This document shows positions 1-5,503 of a DNA stretch of 14,018 nt, one piece after another; position 1 is the first letter of the stretch; every line of letters starts with the position of its first letter. Source of the stretch: an uncultured Bacilli bacterium (GTDB taxonomy: Bacteria > Bacillota_I > Bacilli_A > RF39 > UBA660). The notes beneath the pieces were generated by a model. It saw only the letters and a program-made list of their open reading frames with translations. It made no database searches and was not told the origin of the DNA. The stretch covers positions 1 through 14,018 of the forward strand of contig CAKONT010000009.1 of assembly GCA_934097255.1 (NCBI GenBank). The letters run 5' to 3'. The translations under genes and the position numbers were made by a program.

Positions 1-351
1 TGATAAAACTGTATTAACAACTTGTGTTTCATACCTAAATCCTTCTGGGAAAAGAGGTCTTATTGGCCTATCAATAAGCCTTGCTGCAAGTGTTGCTGCA
101 TCTGTTGGTCTTCCCTCTCTTTTAATAAATCCGCCAGGAATTTTACCTACTGAATATAGCTTTTCTTGATATAAAACAGTAAGTGGGAAAAAATCCCCCG
201 TAACCATTTCTTTTCCACGAGTTACTGCTGTCAGTATTACGGTATCTTCATATCTTACAAGACACGCTGAATTTGCTTGCTTAGCCATTTCTCCTATTTC
301 AACAGTAATTTTTCTTCCATGAAAGTCTTTTTCAAAAATTCTTTTTGTCAT
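1..351 (-). CDS. pnp: polynucleotide phosphorylase, N-terminal part (runs off the window)
   Basis: Polynucleotide phosphorylase is a phosphorolytic 3'-5' exoribonuclease of RNA turnover that works as a trimer. Reading leftward from an ATG at 351, 117 codons remain open to the window edge. The translation carries the classic start of the first RNase PH-like domain: [20 protein letters not shown], then the stretch around [19 protein letters not shown], then [20 protein letters not shown] and [13 protein letters not shown]. These are diagnostic of bacterial PNPase. The start is supported by an AGAGGTG ribosome site (357-363) five bases upstream. The gene follows rpsO on the same strand, the usual bacterial order. 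A 13-bp inverted repeat lies in its leader. The catalytic second PH domain, KH and S1 domains would lie outside the window. Confidence 0.97.
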   Translation of the reverse strand, partial: MTKRIFEKDFHGRKITVEIGEMAKQANSACLVRYEDTVILTAVTRGKEMVTGDFFPLTVLYQEKLYSVGKIPGGFIKREGRPTDAATLAARLIDRPIRPLFPEGFRYETQVVNTVLS

Positions 352-412
352 TTTTTCACCTCTATTTTTAAAACTTTTTTACTATTCAAGTTTTTTTGAA
401 ACATATAAAATG

Positions 413-454
413 TTATCTATAAAAAATTATGATTAAATAAGTTTTTATAGATAA
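413..454 (-). promoter_or_regulatory. long inverted repeat in the pnp leader
   Basis: Bases 413-425 (TTATCTATAAAAA) and 442-454 (TTTTTATAGATAA) are a perfect 13-bp inverted repeat with a 16-base spacer. It ends 61 bases before the pnp start. In the pnp transcript it would form one long AU stem. It is not followed by a clean U-tract on the minus strand, so it looks more like a leader structure (RNase processing or attenuation) than a terminator. Its nearly all-AU composition makes the stem weak per base pair. The rest of 352-544 is featureless AT-rich sequence in which I cannot single out a convincing pnp promoter. Confidence 0.45.
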
Positions 455-544
455 TTATTTTTCTATTACTAATTTTATATTTTGTATATTTTATTAATTT
501 TCAAATTTTTTATAAATATACCACTATCAATAAAGAAAAATAAA

Positions 545-563
545 GACACTAAAAAATAGTGCC
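545..563 (-). terminator. intrinsic terminator after rpsO, overlapping its stop codon
   Basis: On the minus strand GGCACTA (563-557), a five-base loop and TAGTGTC (551-545) form a 7-bp stem with one G-U pair, followed by TTTATTTTTC. The first stem base is the last base of the rpsO stop codon. Some read-through into pnp is possible, because the stem is short and the U-tract interrupted. Confidence 0.7.
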
Positions 564-832
564 TACTTCCTTAATCCTAATTTTTTAATAACTTCACGAT
601 AACTTGCGATATCATTTTTCTTAAGATAGTTTAATAAACTTCTCCTTTTACCAACTTTCTTTAATAAACCACGTTTTGAATGAAAGTCATGTTTATGTTC
701 TTTAAAGTGTTCAGTTAAATATGCTATTTCTTTAGTCAAAATAGCTATTTGAACTTCAGTACTTCCAGTATCTTTTTCGTCGTGAGCGAAATCTTTAATG
801 ATATCTTGTTTTTCAATTTTACTTAAAGCCAT
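563..832 (-). CDS. rpsO: 30S ribosomal protein S15
   Basis: S15 binds the central domain of 16S rRNA early in assembly of the 30S platform. The 89-residue product has the universal length and the family signature throughout: [16 protein letters not shown] (about 21-36), [18 protein letters not shown] (about 39-56), then [14 protein letters not shown] and a C-terminal VIKKLGLRK. The start is fixed by a strong AAGGAGGT site (837-844) four bases before the ATG. It is transcribed leftward from a recognisable promoter (903-931) through a leader with a hairpin (861-886) that may be used for S15 autoregulation. A terminator sits on its stop codon, and pnp follows 211 bases later. Confidence 0.99.
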   Translation of the reverse strand: MALSKIEKQDIIKDFAHDEKDTGSTEVQIAILTKEIAYLTEHFKEHKHDFHSKRGLLKKVGKRRSLLNYLKKNDIASYREVIKKLGLRK

Positions 833-836
833 ATTT

Positions 837-886
837 ACCTCCTTATAAATTCACCAAAATTTAGTATCAAGGTTTTTAGATACCAA
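837..886 (-). promoter_or_regulatory. rpsO leader hairpin with loop complementary to the ribosome site
   Basis: On the minus strand TTGGTATC (886-879) pairs with GATACTAA (868-861), 8 bp with one G-U. The 10-base loop (878-869) ends in ACCTT. That loop can pair with AAGG or AGGT of the AAGGAGGT ribosome site at 844-837, so a pseudoknot covering the site is possible. Autoregulation of rpsO through a pseudoknotted leader is known in Escherichia coli; applying it here is inference. Confidence 0.45.
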
Positions 887-902
887 AAAATGGAACATGT
901 AT

Positions 903-931
903 ACTATACTATAAATTATTTAAAAACGCAA
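903..931 (-). promoter_or_regulatory. promoter of rpsO
   Basis: TTGCGT (931-926), a 17-base spacer and TATAGT (908-903) give a good sigma-70/SigA-type promoter reading toward rpsO. A second overlapping TATAGT (913-908) lies at a poor spacing of 12. Start of transcription would be near 896, giving a leader of about 60 bases that contains the 861-886 hairpin. Confidence 0.65.
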
Positions 932-947
932 GAAATTTTACGCTTTT
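922..947 (-). terminator. weak terminator after the surface-protein gene
   Basis: Minus-strand AAAAGCGTAA (947-938) pairs with TTGCGTTTTT (931-922) around a six-base loop: 10 bp with two G-U pairs, the U-run forming part of the stem. It begins five bases after the stop codon of the 953-1930 gene. It overlaps the -35 box of the rpsO promoter, so the same bases may serve both purposes. Confidence 0.4.
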
Positions 948-952
948 TTAGT

Positions 953-1930
953 TTAACCTGTTATTACTGTATATGGATTATCATATGAACCATCGCCATT
1001 TGCTTCTACAAGTACTGAAGAAGAAAGAGAAATAACTGGATGTTGGTCTACTATTGAATAATTTGCCGGTGCTCCAGCAAGAGTTGCACTATAAAAATCA
1101 AATAACCAATTATATTCACTCAAACCAGTATTAACCGTCCACATATGTTGATTACTCATAGATACAGTTTGCAAAAATGTATCACCAGAAGATGATCCAT
1201 CATAAAATACTGCTCCAGAGTAAAGCGCTTCATCTATGGTAATTAGTCCTACTGCGCCAGAAAATTCACCGAGACCATTTTCATCTTCTTCACACATAAA
1301 ACTTGGAGTATACGATGAAGATTGACTTGATAGTGCAAGTGTATCTGATGTCATAGTATCAATCGGTAGCTTTACTTGTTCACAAAATATACTATCTACT
1401 ATAACTTCATTTTGATAATAATCATCTAGAGTTTGGTCAAACCAATTAAATAGATTAGTTGCAGCACTATCATCGACACCTATACCAAGTGAATAATAAG
1501 TTAAAGCATCTCCATTTGATGAGAAAGGACCGTCCAATATATTATTATCTAACATTATTCTTATCGAACTATCATCTTCGTTTACTCTTATTATTCGCCA
1601 TGTAAGTCCGGCAAAATTTACATAATTATTAACATCTGTTCCTTTATAATAATAACTAGGATTTCCAGAATTTGTCGATGTAGTTGAAAAAAGACCATAT
1701 TCACTAGAGCCATCCGTCACTAAATCTTGCATTATTTTTGAAAGTAAAGTTGGGTTTTGATTCTGATAACTTGACACAATTTTTATATTTCCTGATGTTA
1801 TAGCTTCAAATGTAAAATAAGCATACGAAAAATATCCTACAATACAAAGTATTACAAACACAAATGCAACAATAACATACGTGTTAATAAAATTTAAATC
1901 CATGAATAAAAAATCTTTTATTTTTTTCAT
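953..1930 (-). CDS. membrane-anchored surface protein of unknown function
   Basis: I cannot assign a function. The 325-residue protein starts with a short basic segment and a single hydrophobic helix (about 17-39), probably a signal anchor, with the remaining 285 residues outside. The ectodomain is rich in Ser, Thr, Asn and Asp. It contains YYYKGTDVNNYVNFAGLTWR (about 93-112) leading into RIIRVNEDDSSIRIML. Near the C terminus, HPVISLSSSVLVEANGDGSY is followed by DNPYTV. From memory, this WRIIR-to-GDGSYxNPY arrangement recurs in surface proteins of uncultured gut Bacillota and resembles DUF6273-like domains. Only two Cys (183, 213) lie outside and could form a disulfide. The start is supported by AGGAG about 10 bases upstream. 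The gene is monocistronic and divergent from murT. Confidence 0.75.
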   Translation of the reverse strand: MKKIKDFLFMDLNFINTYVIVAFVFVILCIVGYFSYAYFTFEAITSGNIKIVSSYQNQNPTLLSKIMQDLVTDGSSEYGLFSTTSTNSGNPSYYYKGTDVNNYVNFAGLTWRIIRVNEDDSSIRIMLDNNILDGPFSSNGDALTYYSLGIGVDDSAATNLFNWFDQTLDDYYQNEVIVDSIFCEQVKLPIDTMTSDTLALSSQSSSYTPSFMCEEDENGLGEFSGAVGLITIDEALYSGAVFYDGSSSGDTFLQTVSMSNQHMWTVNTGLSEYNWLFDFYSATLAGAPANYSIVDQHPVISLSSSVLVEANGDGSYDNPYTVITG

Positions 1931-1957
1931 ATTTTACCTTCTCCTACTATTATATTT

Positions 1958-1986
1958 ATGATAACATTTTTCTTTGTTTTTTACAA
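1958..1986 (-). promoter_or_regulatory. promoter of the surface-protein gene
   Basis: Minus strand TTGTAA (1986-1981), a 17-base spacer and TATCAT (1963-1958). The predicted leader is short, about 20 bases, and contains the AGGAG ribosome site. It lies back-to-back with the murT promoter. Confidence 0.55.
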
Positions 1987-2015
1987 CAAAAAATCTTTAA
2001 CTTTAATATTATTAA

Positions 2016-2036
2016 TGCTATAATTTTATTGGTGAT
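2016..2036 (+). promoter_or_regulatory. extended -10 promoter and ribosome site of murT-gatD
   Basis: TGCTATAAT (2016-2024) is a perfect extended -10 element. No good -35 hexamer is visible, which fits an extended -10 promoter. Transcription would begin around 2031, essentially at the GGTGAT ribosome site (2031-2036), five bases before the ATG. The leader would then be about 11 bases. Confidence 0.65.
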
Positions 2037-2041
2037 ATATA

Positions 2042-3376
2042 ATGATAAGAAAGATTTTTACTATTTCAATCGGAAAATTTTTAATATTTTTAGGAGATAT
2101 ATTACATAGAGGTAGTACTTTTCCTGGAAGTGTTGTTTATAAATTAAATAAAAAGATATTAAATGACTTTACGTTACCTAAAAAAGTTATTTGTGTTACT
2201 GGATCTAGTGGTAAGGGAACAACGTCTAAAATAATCGCTAGTGTATATAAAGAATTGGGTTACAATGTATGTTACAACGATAAAGATTCAAATCAAAGAA
2301 GTGCTATTATTACTACTTTATTAAGAAATTCTAATATATATGGCAAAATAAATAGTGATATATGCGTATTTGAAGTAGATGAAAGAAGTTGTAAATATAT
2401 ATTTCCGTATATTAATCCAACACATTGTGTTATAACAAATATTACAAGAGATCAACCTCCAAGACAAAGACATATCGATTTTATTTATGAAGAAATTAAT
2501 AAAGCTTTAGATAGTAATACTACTTTAATATTAAATGGAGACGATCCTTATCTTTGTAAGTTTTCTTTAGAAAATAAATACAACATATTATATTATGGTG
2601 TTAATAAACAAAAGTATTCATATGATAAAAATTGTTTTTCAAATTTGAACACTTATCGTTGTCCAAAATGTTTGGGATTATTAAAGTATAATTATTATAA
2701 CATTGAAGAATTAGGAGATTATAATTGTAGTAAATGTGATTTTAAAAAGCCAAAGATAAATGCTAAAGTAACAAGTGTTAATTACGATAAAAATGAAATT
2801 AAAGTTAACGGAAAATATACTATCAAAATTAAAAATAATATGTTATTTTCTATATATAATACAGCGGGAGCTTATCTTGCACTAACTACTTCTGGATTAA
2901 AAGAAGACAGAGTTTGTAAAATTATATCAAAATTAAATAATAATACAAAGCTCTATAATCATTATTCATACAACTCTCGTGATGTATATGTTTTAAATAA
3001 TAAAGCTGAGAATGCTTCTACATATAATCAATCAATTTTTTACACAGCAAGAAATAATAATATAAAAACAGTTGTTCTCGGATGGAAGGAAATTTCAAGA
3101 AGATATAATTTTGATGATGTTTCTTGGTTATATGATGTTGAATTTGAACTGTTGAAAAATTGTAATGTTGATAAGTTTATTTGTTGTGGACCTCAAAAAT
3201 ATGACATTGCAACAAGACTTAAGTATGCGAAAATTGATGAAAATAAAATTAAAGTATTTTATGATTTGTATGAAGCTGAAAGTGAAATTAAAAATTCTAA
3301 AGGTGATATTTATGCAATACTTAATTTCGATTATGTAGAAAGTTTTAATGAAATAATGAAGGAGAAAGGAAAATGA
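2042..3376 (+). CDS. murT: MurT-like Mur ligase, lipid II isoglutaminyl synthase subunit
   Basis: MurT is the ATP-using subunit that, with the GatD glutaminase, amidates the D-glutamate of lipid II on the cytoplasmic side of the membrane. The 444-residue length matches known MurT (about 440). Visible parts: RGSTFPGSVVYKL near the N terminus; the ATP loop GSSGKGTT (54-61); EVDE (111-114); NITRDQ (133-138); LNGDDP (164-169); the zinc ribbon typical of MurT, C207, C210, C229, C232; and the C-terminal DUF1727 part with SWLYDVEFE (361-369). It overlaps gatD by four bases (ATGA). Oddities: the ATP loop reads GKGTT rather than GKTT. The segment after RDQ (PPRQRHID) and the ENASTYNQ segment (about 323-330) differ from what I remember of canonical MurT. 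The assignment to the family is firm; the exact reaction is less so because of the altered partner. Confidence 0.9.
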   Translation: MIRKIFTISIGKFLIFLGDILHRGSTFPGSVVYKLNKKILNDFTLPKKVICVTGSSGKGTTSKIIASVYKELGYNVCYNDKDSNQRSAIITTLLRNSNIYGKINSDICVFEVDERSCKYIFPYINPTHCVITNITRDQPPRQRHIDFIYEEINKALDSNTTLILNGDDPYLCKFSLENKYNILYYGVNKQKYSYDKNCFSNLNTYRCPKCLGLLKYNYYNIEELGDYNCSKCDFKKPKINAKVTSVNYDKNEIKVNGKYTIKIKNNMLFSIYNTAGAYLALTTSGLKEDRVCKIISKLNNNTKLYNHYSYNSRDVYVLNNKAENASTYNQSIFYTARNNNIKTVVLGWKEISRRYNFDDVSWLYDVEFELLKNCNVDKFICCGPQKYDIATRLKYAKIDENKIKVFYDLYEAESEIKNSKGDIYAILNFDYVESFNEIMKEKGK

Positions 3377-4053
3377 AATTAGTAATTGGGCATTTATATA
3401 ATGATTTAATGAATTTATATGGTGAAAACGGTAACATTAAGGTTTTAATGTATCACCTAAAAAGCCTAAAAATTGATGTTGAATTAAAAGAACTTTCACT
3501 AGAAAACAAAATAAATTTTGATAATTTAGATTTAATTTATATGGGATGTGGAACTGAAGACAATAGAAAAATCGTTCTTAATAATTTAATGAAATATAAA
3601 AATAATATAAAAAAGGCGTATAAAAATAACAAAATGTTTTTAATAACAGGAAATGCTTTAGCACTTTTTGGTGAATACATTGAAGATATTAATAATGAAA
3701 AAATTGAATGTTTATCCATCTTTAATTTTCACACAAAAATTGAAAATAAAAGATTTGTCAAAGAAGTTTCTACAAAGGCTAAATTTGTCAACGATGATAT
3801 ACTCGGTTTTTTAAATACAAGTGACAAGTTATATAACGATAAAGGAAAAGAAATAGAAGGTTATGGAATTTATAAAAAGAATTTCTACGGTACTAATTTA
3901 GTGGGTCCAATATTGGCAAGAAATCCTGAATTTTTAAATTATTTTGTTACAAAGCTTATCAAATATAAAGATGGAAAAGAAAAAGTTAAAGAATTAAATA
4001 CAAAATTTGATGAAGAAGCTTATTTAGACTATGTTGCTATTAAAGAAAAATAA
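3373..4053 (+). CDS. gatD: GatD-like subunit lacking the catalytic Cys and His
   Basis: GatD is the class I glutamine amidotransferase subunit that releases ammonia for MurT. The 226-residue protein aligns along its length with what I recall of Staphylococcus aureus GatD (about 240 residues): LYNDLMNLYGENGNI near the start, a GxG(T/S) loop (58-61), and YGTNLVGPILARNPEFLNYF (172-191). However, the nucleophile segment, CGGYQ(F/L)LG in active enzymes, reads GNALALFG here (93-100), so the Cys is Gly93. The catalytic His of GTYLHGP is Val177 (GTNLVGP). The GFENHGGRT substrate loop reads GFLNTSDKL (145-153). The only cysteines are C59 and C113, at other places. The frame is intact and the gene is translationally coupled to murT, so it looks like a maintained pseudoenzyme rather than a decaying gene. 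No separate ribosome site is required, although GGAGAAAGGA precedes the ATG. Confidence 0.85.
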   Translation: MKLVIGHLYNDLMNLYGENGNIKVLMYHLKSLKIDVELKELSLENKINFDNLDLIYMGCGTEDNRKIVLNNLMKYKNNIKKAYKNNKMFLITGNALALFGEYIEDINNEKIECLSIFNFHTKIENKRFVKEVSTKAKFVNDDILGFLNTSDKLYNDKGKEIEGYGIYKKNFYGTNLVGPILARNPEFLNYFVTKLIKYKDGKEKVKELNTKFDEEAYLDYVAIKEK

Positions 4054-4096
4054 AAGCGAATTGTACTTATATGTACATATTCGCTTTTATTTTTTT
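4052..4096 (+). terminator. strong, probably bidirectional terminator after murT-gatD
   Basis: AAAAGCGAAT (4052-4061) pairs with ATTCGCTTTT (4079-4088); TGTAC/GTACA extends the stem inside with one bulge, and ATTTTTTT follows. The stem starts within the gatD stop codon. On the minus strand the same hairpin is followed by ATTTTTCTTT, so it could also end the leftward tRNA transcript (4381 to 4140). Confidence 0.85.
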
Positions 4097-4139
4097 ATAT
4101 TTTATATTTTTACAATCACATATATGACTAATTTTTAAA

Positions 4140-4215
4140 TGGTGCCGACTAAAGGACTTGAACCCTCAACCTACTGATTACGATTCAGTTGCTCTACCAA
4201 TTGCGCTAAGTCGGC
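4140..4215 (-). tRNA. tRNA-Thr(CGT)
   Basis: The minus strand folds as a standard 76-base tRNA with encoded CCA. The acceptor GCCGACT pairs with AGTCGGC; the discriminator is A. The anticodon stem ACTGA/TCAGT holds the loop ATCGTAA, anticodon CGT, reading ACG. A37 and U36 make it a t6A substrate. The D-stem GCGC/GAGC has a G-A mismatch at 12-23. It is last of three leftward tRNAs. Confidence 0.95.
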
Positions 4216-4219
4216 ATTG

Positions 4220-4295
4220 TGGTTGCCTAGATAGGATTCGAACCTATGCGTGTCGGAGTCAGAGTCCGAAGCCTTACCACTTGGCTACTAGGCAA
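4220..4295 (-). tRNA. tRNA-Gln(CTG)
   Basis: A 76-base minus-strand tRNA with encoded CCA. The acceptor TTGCCTA pairs with TAGGCAA. The anticodon stem TCGGA/TCCGA holds the loop CTCTGAC, anticodon CTG, reading CAG. The D-arm CCAAGTGGTAAGG is typical of bacterial tRNA-Gln, as is the weak U1-A72 pair. Four bases separate it from tRNA-Thr(CGT). Confidence 0.95.
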
Positions 4296-4307
4296 TAAAA
4301 ATACACC

Positions 4308-4381
4308 TGGTGCCAAATAACTGAATTGAACAGTTCTTTGATGCTTACCATGCATCTGTTTTACCACTAAACTAATTTGGC
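4308..4381 (-). tRNA. tRNA-Thr(GGT), unusual body
   Basis: A 74-base minus-strand tRNA with encoded CCA. The stems GCCAAAT/ATTTGGC, GTTT/AAAC, GATGC/GCATC and AACTG/CAGTT are all fully paired. The anticodon loop ATGGTAA gives GGT, reading ACC; the discriminator is A and the first pairs are G1-C72 and C2-G71, as expected for Thr. The D-arm TAGTTTAGTGGTAAAAC and the four-base variable region look more like a Gly tRNA. It is first of the three-tRNA unit and starts eight bases after an extended -10 box. Confidence 0.85.
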
Positions 4382-4389
4382 ATAAACTT

Positions 4390-4398
4390 ATTATAACA
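4390..4398 (-). promoter_or_regulatory. extended -10 promoter of the Thr-Gln-Thr tRNA unit
   Basis: Minus strand TGTTATAAT (4398-4390) is a perfect extended -10 element. Transcription would begin near 4383, only a couple of bases before the mature 5' end of tRNA-Thr(GGT). It begins directly in the U-tract of the upstream terminator and no -35 box is evident. Confidence 0.6.
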
Positions 4399-4426
4399 AA
4401 AAATAGTGAATAATTCACTATTTTTT
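4396..4426 (-). terminator. terminator of the nuclease-like gene, containing its stop codon
   Basis: Minus strand AAAAAATAGTGAA (4426-4414) pairs perfectly with TTCACTATTTTTT (4410-4398) around a three-base loop, 13 bp. The TAG stop codon (4420-4418) of the upstream gene is inside the stem. The U-run is the distal arm of the stem itself. Confidence 0.75.
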
Positions 4427-5188
4427 CATATTTTTTATGGCGTTATCATTCATTATCTCAAAAATAGAATCAAGCATATTATACCATTTTATCTCAACTT
4501 GCTTTCTTTTTCTTTCATATAAAGGATTTCTATTTAAACACCTATTTGCAGGTTGTACAGATAATCTCCCAAAATGAATACTACTTGATGCTAAATCATA
4601 TTTTTTTTCTAGATAATTTATTACATCATCTTTTTTGACATAAAAAAAGTCTTGAGGTGTGCCATGAAACAAAACATCTACTTCTTTATTTTTTAAGTCT
4701 GTTCCTTTTAAAATAAATCTTTTAACTATTTTTAAATTATTAATTGGATTATTAAAATATTCATTTACTTTAGAAATTTTATACACATTTTTGGGATCAG
4801 TTTTATATTCATTTAATGAAATTCTATTTAGTCCCGTTCCATTTAATGTGCCATCACCGTAATGATAATCCAAATAATAATTTACAATTTTTGTTGGAAT
4901 TTTCAGTTCTTCTTTTAAAAATTTTAAAAAGGTGTAAATTCCTTCACAATGAACAGAATTTTTTATTCCATACTTTACGCTAATGTTAAGACTTTCATTT
5001 TTTATTTTTATGATCACATCTGTTTTTTCCATGCCGTTTCCAAGATATGCTTTTATATAATCTTTTTCTTTTATATCTTTAAAACAGTCATATAACATTA
5101 ACTGTAAAAGCAAATTAACTTCATTAACTTTTTTACCATTTAAAGCTTTTACTAAATTTTCTTCATTTATAAATCCTATATTTTTCAA
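4418..5188 (-). CDS. probable PD-(D/E)XK nuclease-like protein, accessory
   Basis: The product is not identified by name. The core reads GMEKTDVIIKI, then LNISVKYG and KNSVHCEG. Counting from the upstream ATG, this gives D62 followed by S75-V76-K77 and then N82-S-V-H-x-E87, the spacing and strand pattern of a PD-(D/E)XK nuclease-like fold. The C-terminal third has conserved-looking FGRLSVQPANRCLNRNPLYE and VEIKWYNMLDSI. I recall similar stand-alone proteins among restriction-like genes of Bacillota, but this is uncertain. I place the start at TTG (5188-5186), not the ATG at 5203: the bases ATGAGGAGGATAAACTTG place a perfect AGGAGG six bases before the TTG, and the ATG has no ribosome site. 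The product is then 256 residues. It is a lone gene between two tRNA clusters, a common place for acquired genes. Confidence 0.7.
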   Translation of the reverse strand: MKNIGFINEENLVKALNGKKVNEVNLLLQLMLYDCFKDIKEKDYIKAYLGNGMEKTDVIIKIKNESLNISVKYGIKNSVHCEGIYTFLKFLKEELKIPTKIVNYYLDYHYGDGTLNGTGLNRISLNEYKTDPKNVYKISKVNEYFNNPINNLKIVKRFILKGTDLKNKEVDVLFHGTPQDFFYVKKDDVINYLEKKYDLASSSIHFGRLSVQPANRCLNRNPLYERKRKQVEIKWYNMLDSIFEIMNDNAIKNMKK

Positions 5189-5267
5189 GTTTATCCTCCT
5201 CATCTATTTCTATATCTATTATTATGATTTTTTTCTAAAATACCTACTTTTTTTAATATTTATTTTA

Positions 5268-5370
5268 CGAGAGGTCGGACATTAATTTGTTAGTGAAGTG
5301 ATTTTTAATTTTTTCTATAATTAATTAGATTATTATAAAAATCATTTGGTCTAAAGGGTGTTATTCATGG
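5268..5370 (+). pseudogene. decayed, inverted tRNA fragments (Ile- and Glu-like)
   Basis: CGAGAGGTCGGA (5268-5279) on the plus strand is identical to the anticodon-stem/variable/T-stem region of the minus-strand tRNA-Ile at 5621-5632. GTTAGTGAAGTG (5289-5300) matches the tRNA-Glu 5' part GTTGGTGAAGTG (5490-5479) with one change. GTGTTATTCATGG (5358-5370) matches the tRNA-Glu 3' part GTGTCATTCATGG with one change. The order Ile then Glu is that of the intact unit, on the opposite strand. Between the two Glu parts lies AT-rich sequence with no resemblance. No intact tRNA can be folded. Confidence 0.5.
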
Positions 5371-5377
5371 TTTTTTT

Positions 5378-5406
5378 TCAAAAAAAAATTCTTCTACTGA
5401 AGAATT
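5378..5406 (-). terminator. terminator of the Ile-Asn-Glu tRNA unit
   Basis: Minus strand AATTCTTC (5406-5399) pairs with GAAGAATT (5394-5387) around the four-base loop AGTA, followed by seven Ts. It starts 13 bases after the CCA of tRNA-Glu. This is a textbook intrinsic terminator. Confidence 0.85.
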
Positions 5407-5418
5407 GTCTTTTTAATT

Positions 5419-5495
5419 TGGTGACCCGTACGGGATTTGAACCCATGAATGACACCGTGAAAGGGTGCTGTGTTAAGCCACTTCACCAACGGGCC
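5419..5495 (-). tRNA. tRNA-Glu(TTC)
   Basis: A 77-base minus-strand tRNA with encoded CCA. The acceptor GGCCCGT pairs with ACGGGTC. The anticodon stem GCACC/GGTGT holds the loop CTTTCAC, anticodon TTC, reading GAA. The D-arm TGGTGAAGTGGCTTAACA is typical of Gram-positive tRNA-Glu. It is last of the Ile-Asn-Glu unit. Confidence 0.97.
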
Positions 5496-5503
5496 AAAAT
5501 AAA

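Noticed and set aside
3537..3719. 60-residue minus-strand frame inside gatD
   Set aside because: Lies fully within gatD, has no ribosome site or family resemblance, and is the shadow of a well-supported gene.
4052..4088. Possible attachment site or repeat beside the tRNA cluster
   Set aside because: The inverted repeat is fully explained as a terminator, and no direct repeat of a tRNA 3' end was found.
4227..4418. 63-residue open frame on the minus strand
   Set aside because: It runs through tRNA-Gln and tRNA-Thr(GGT); the protein is an accidental translation of tRNA sequence.
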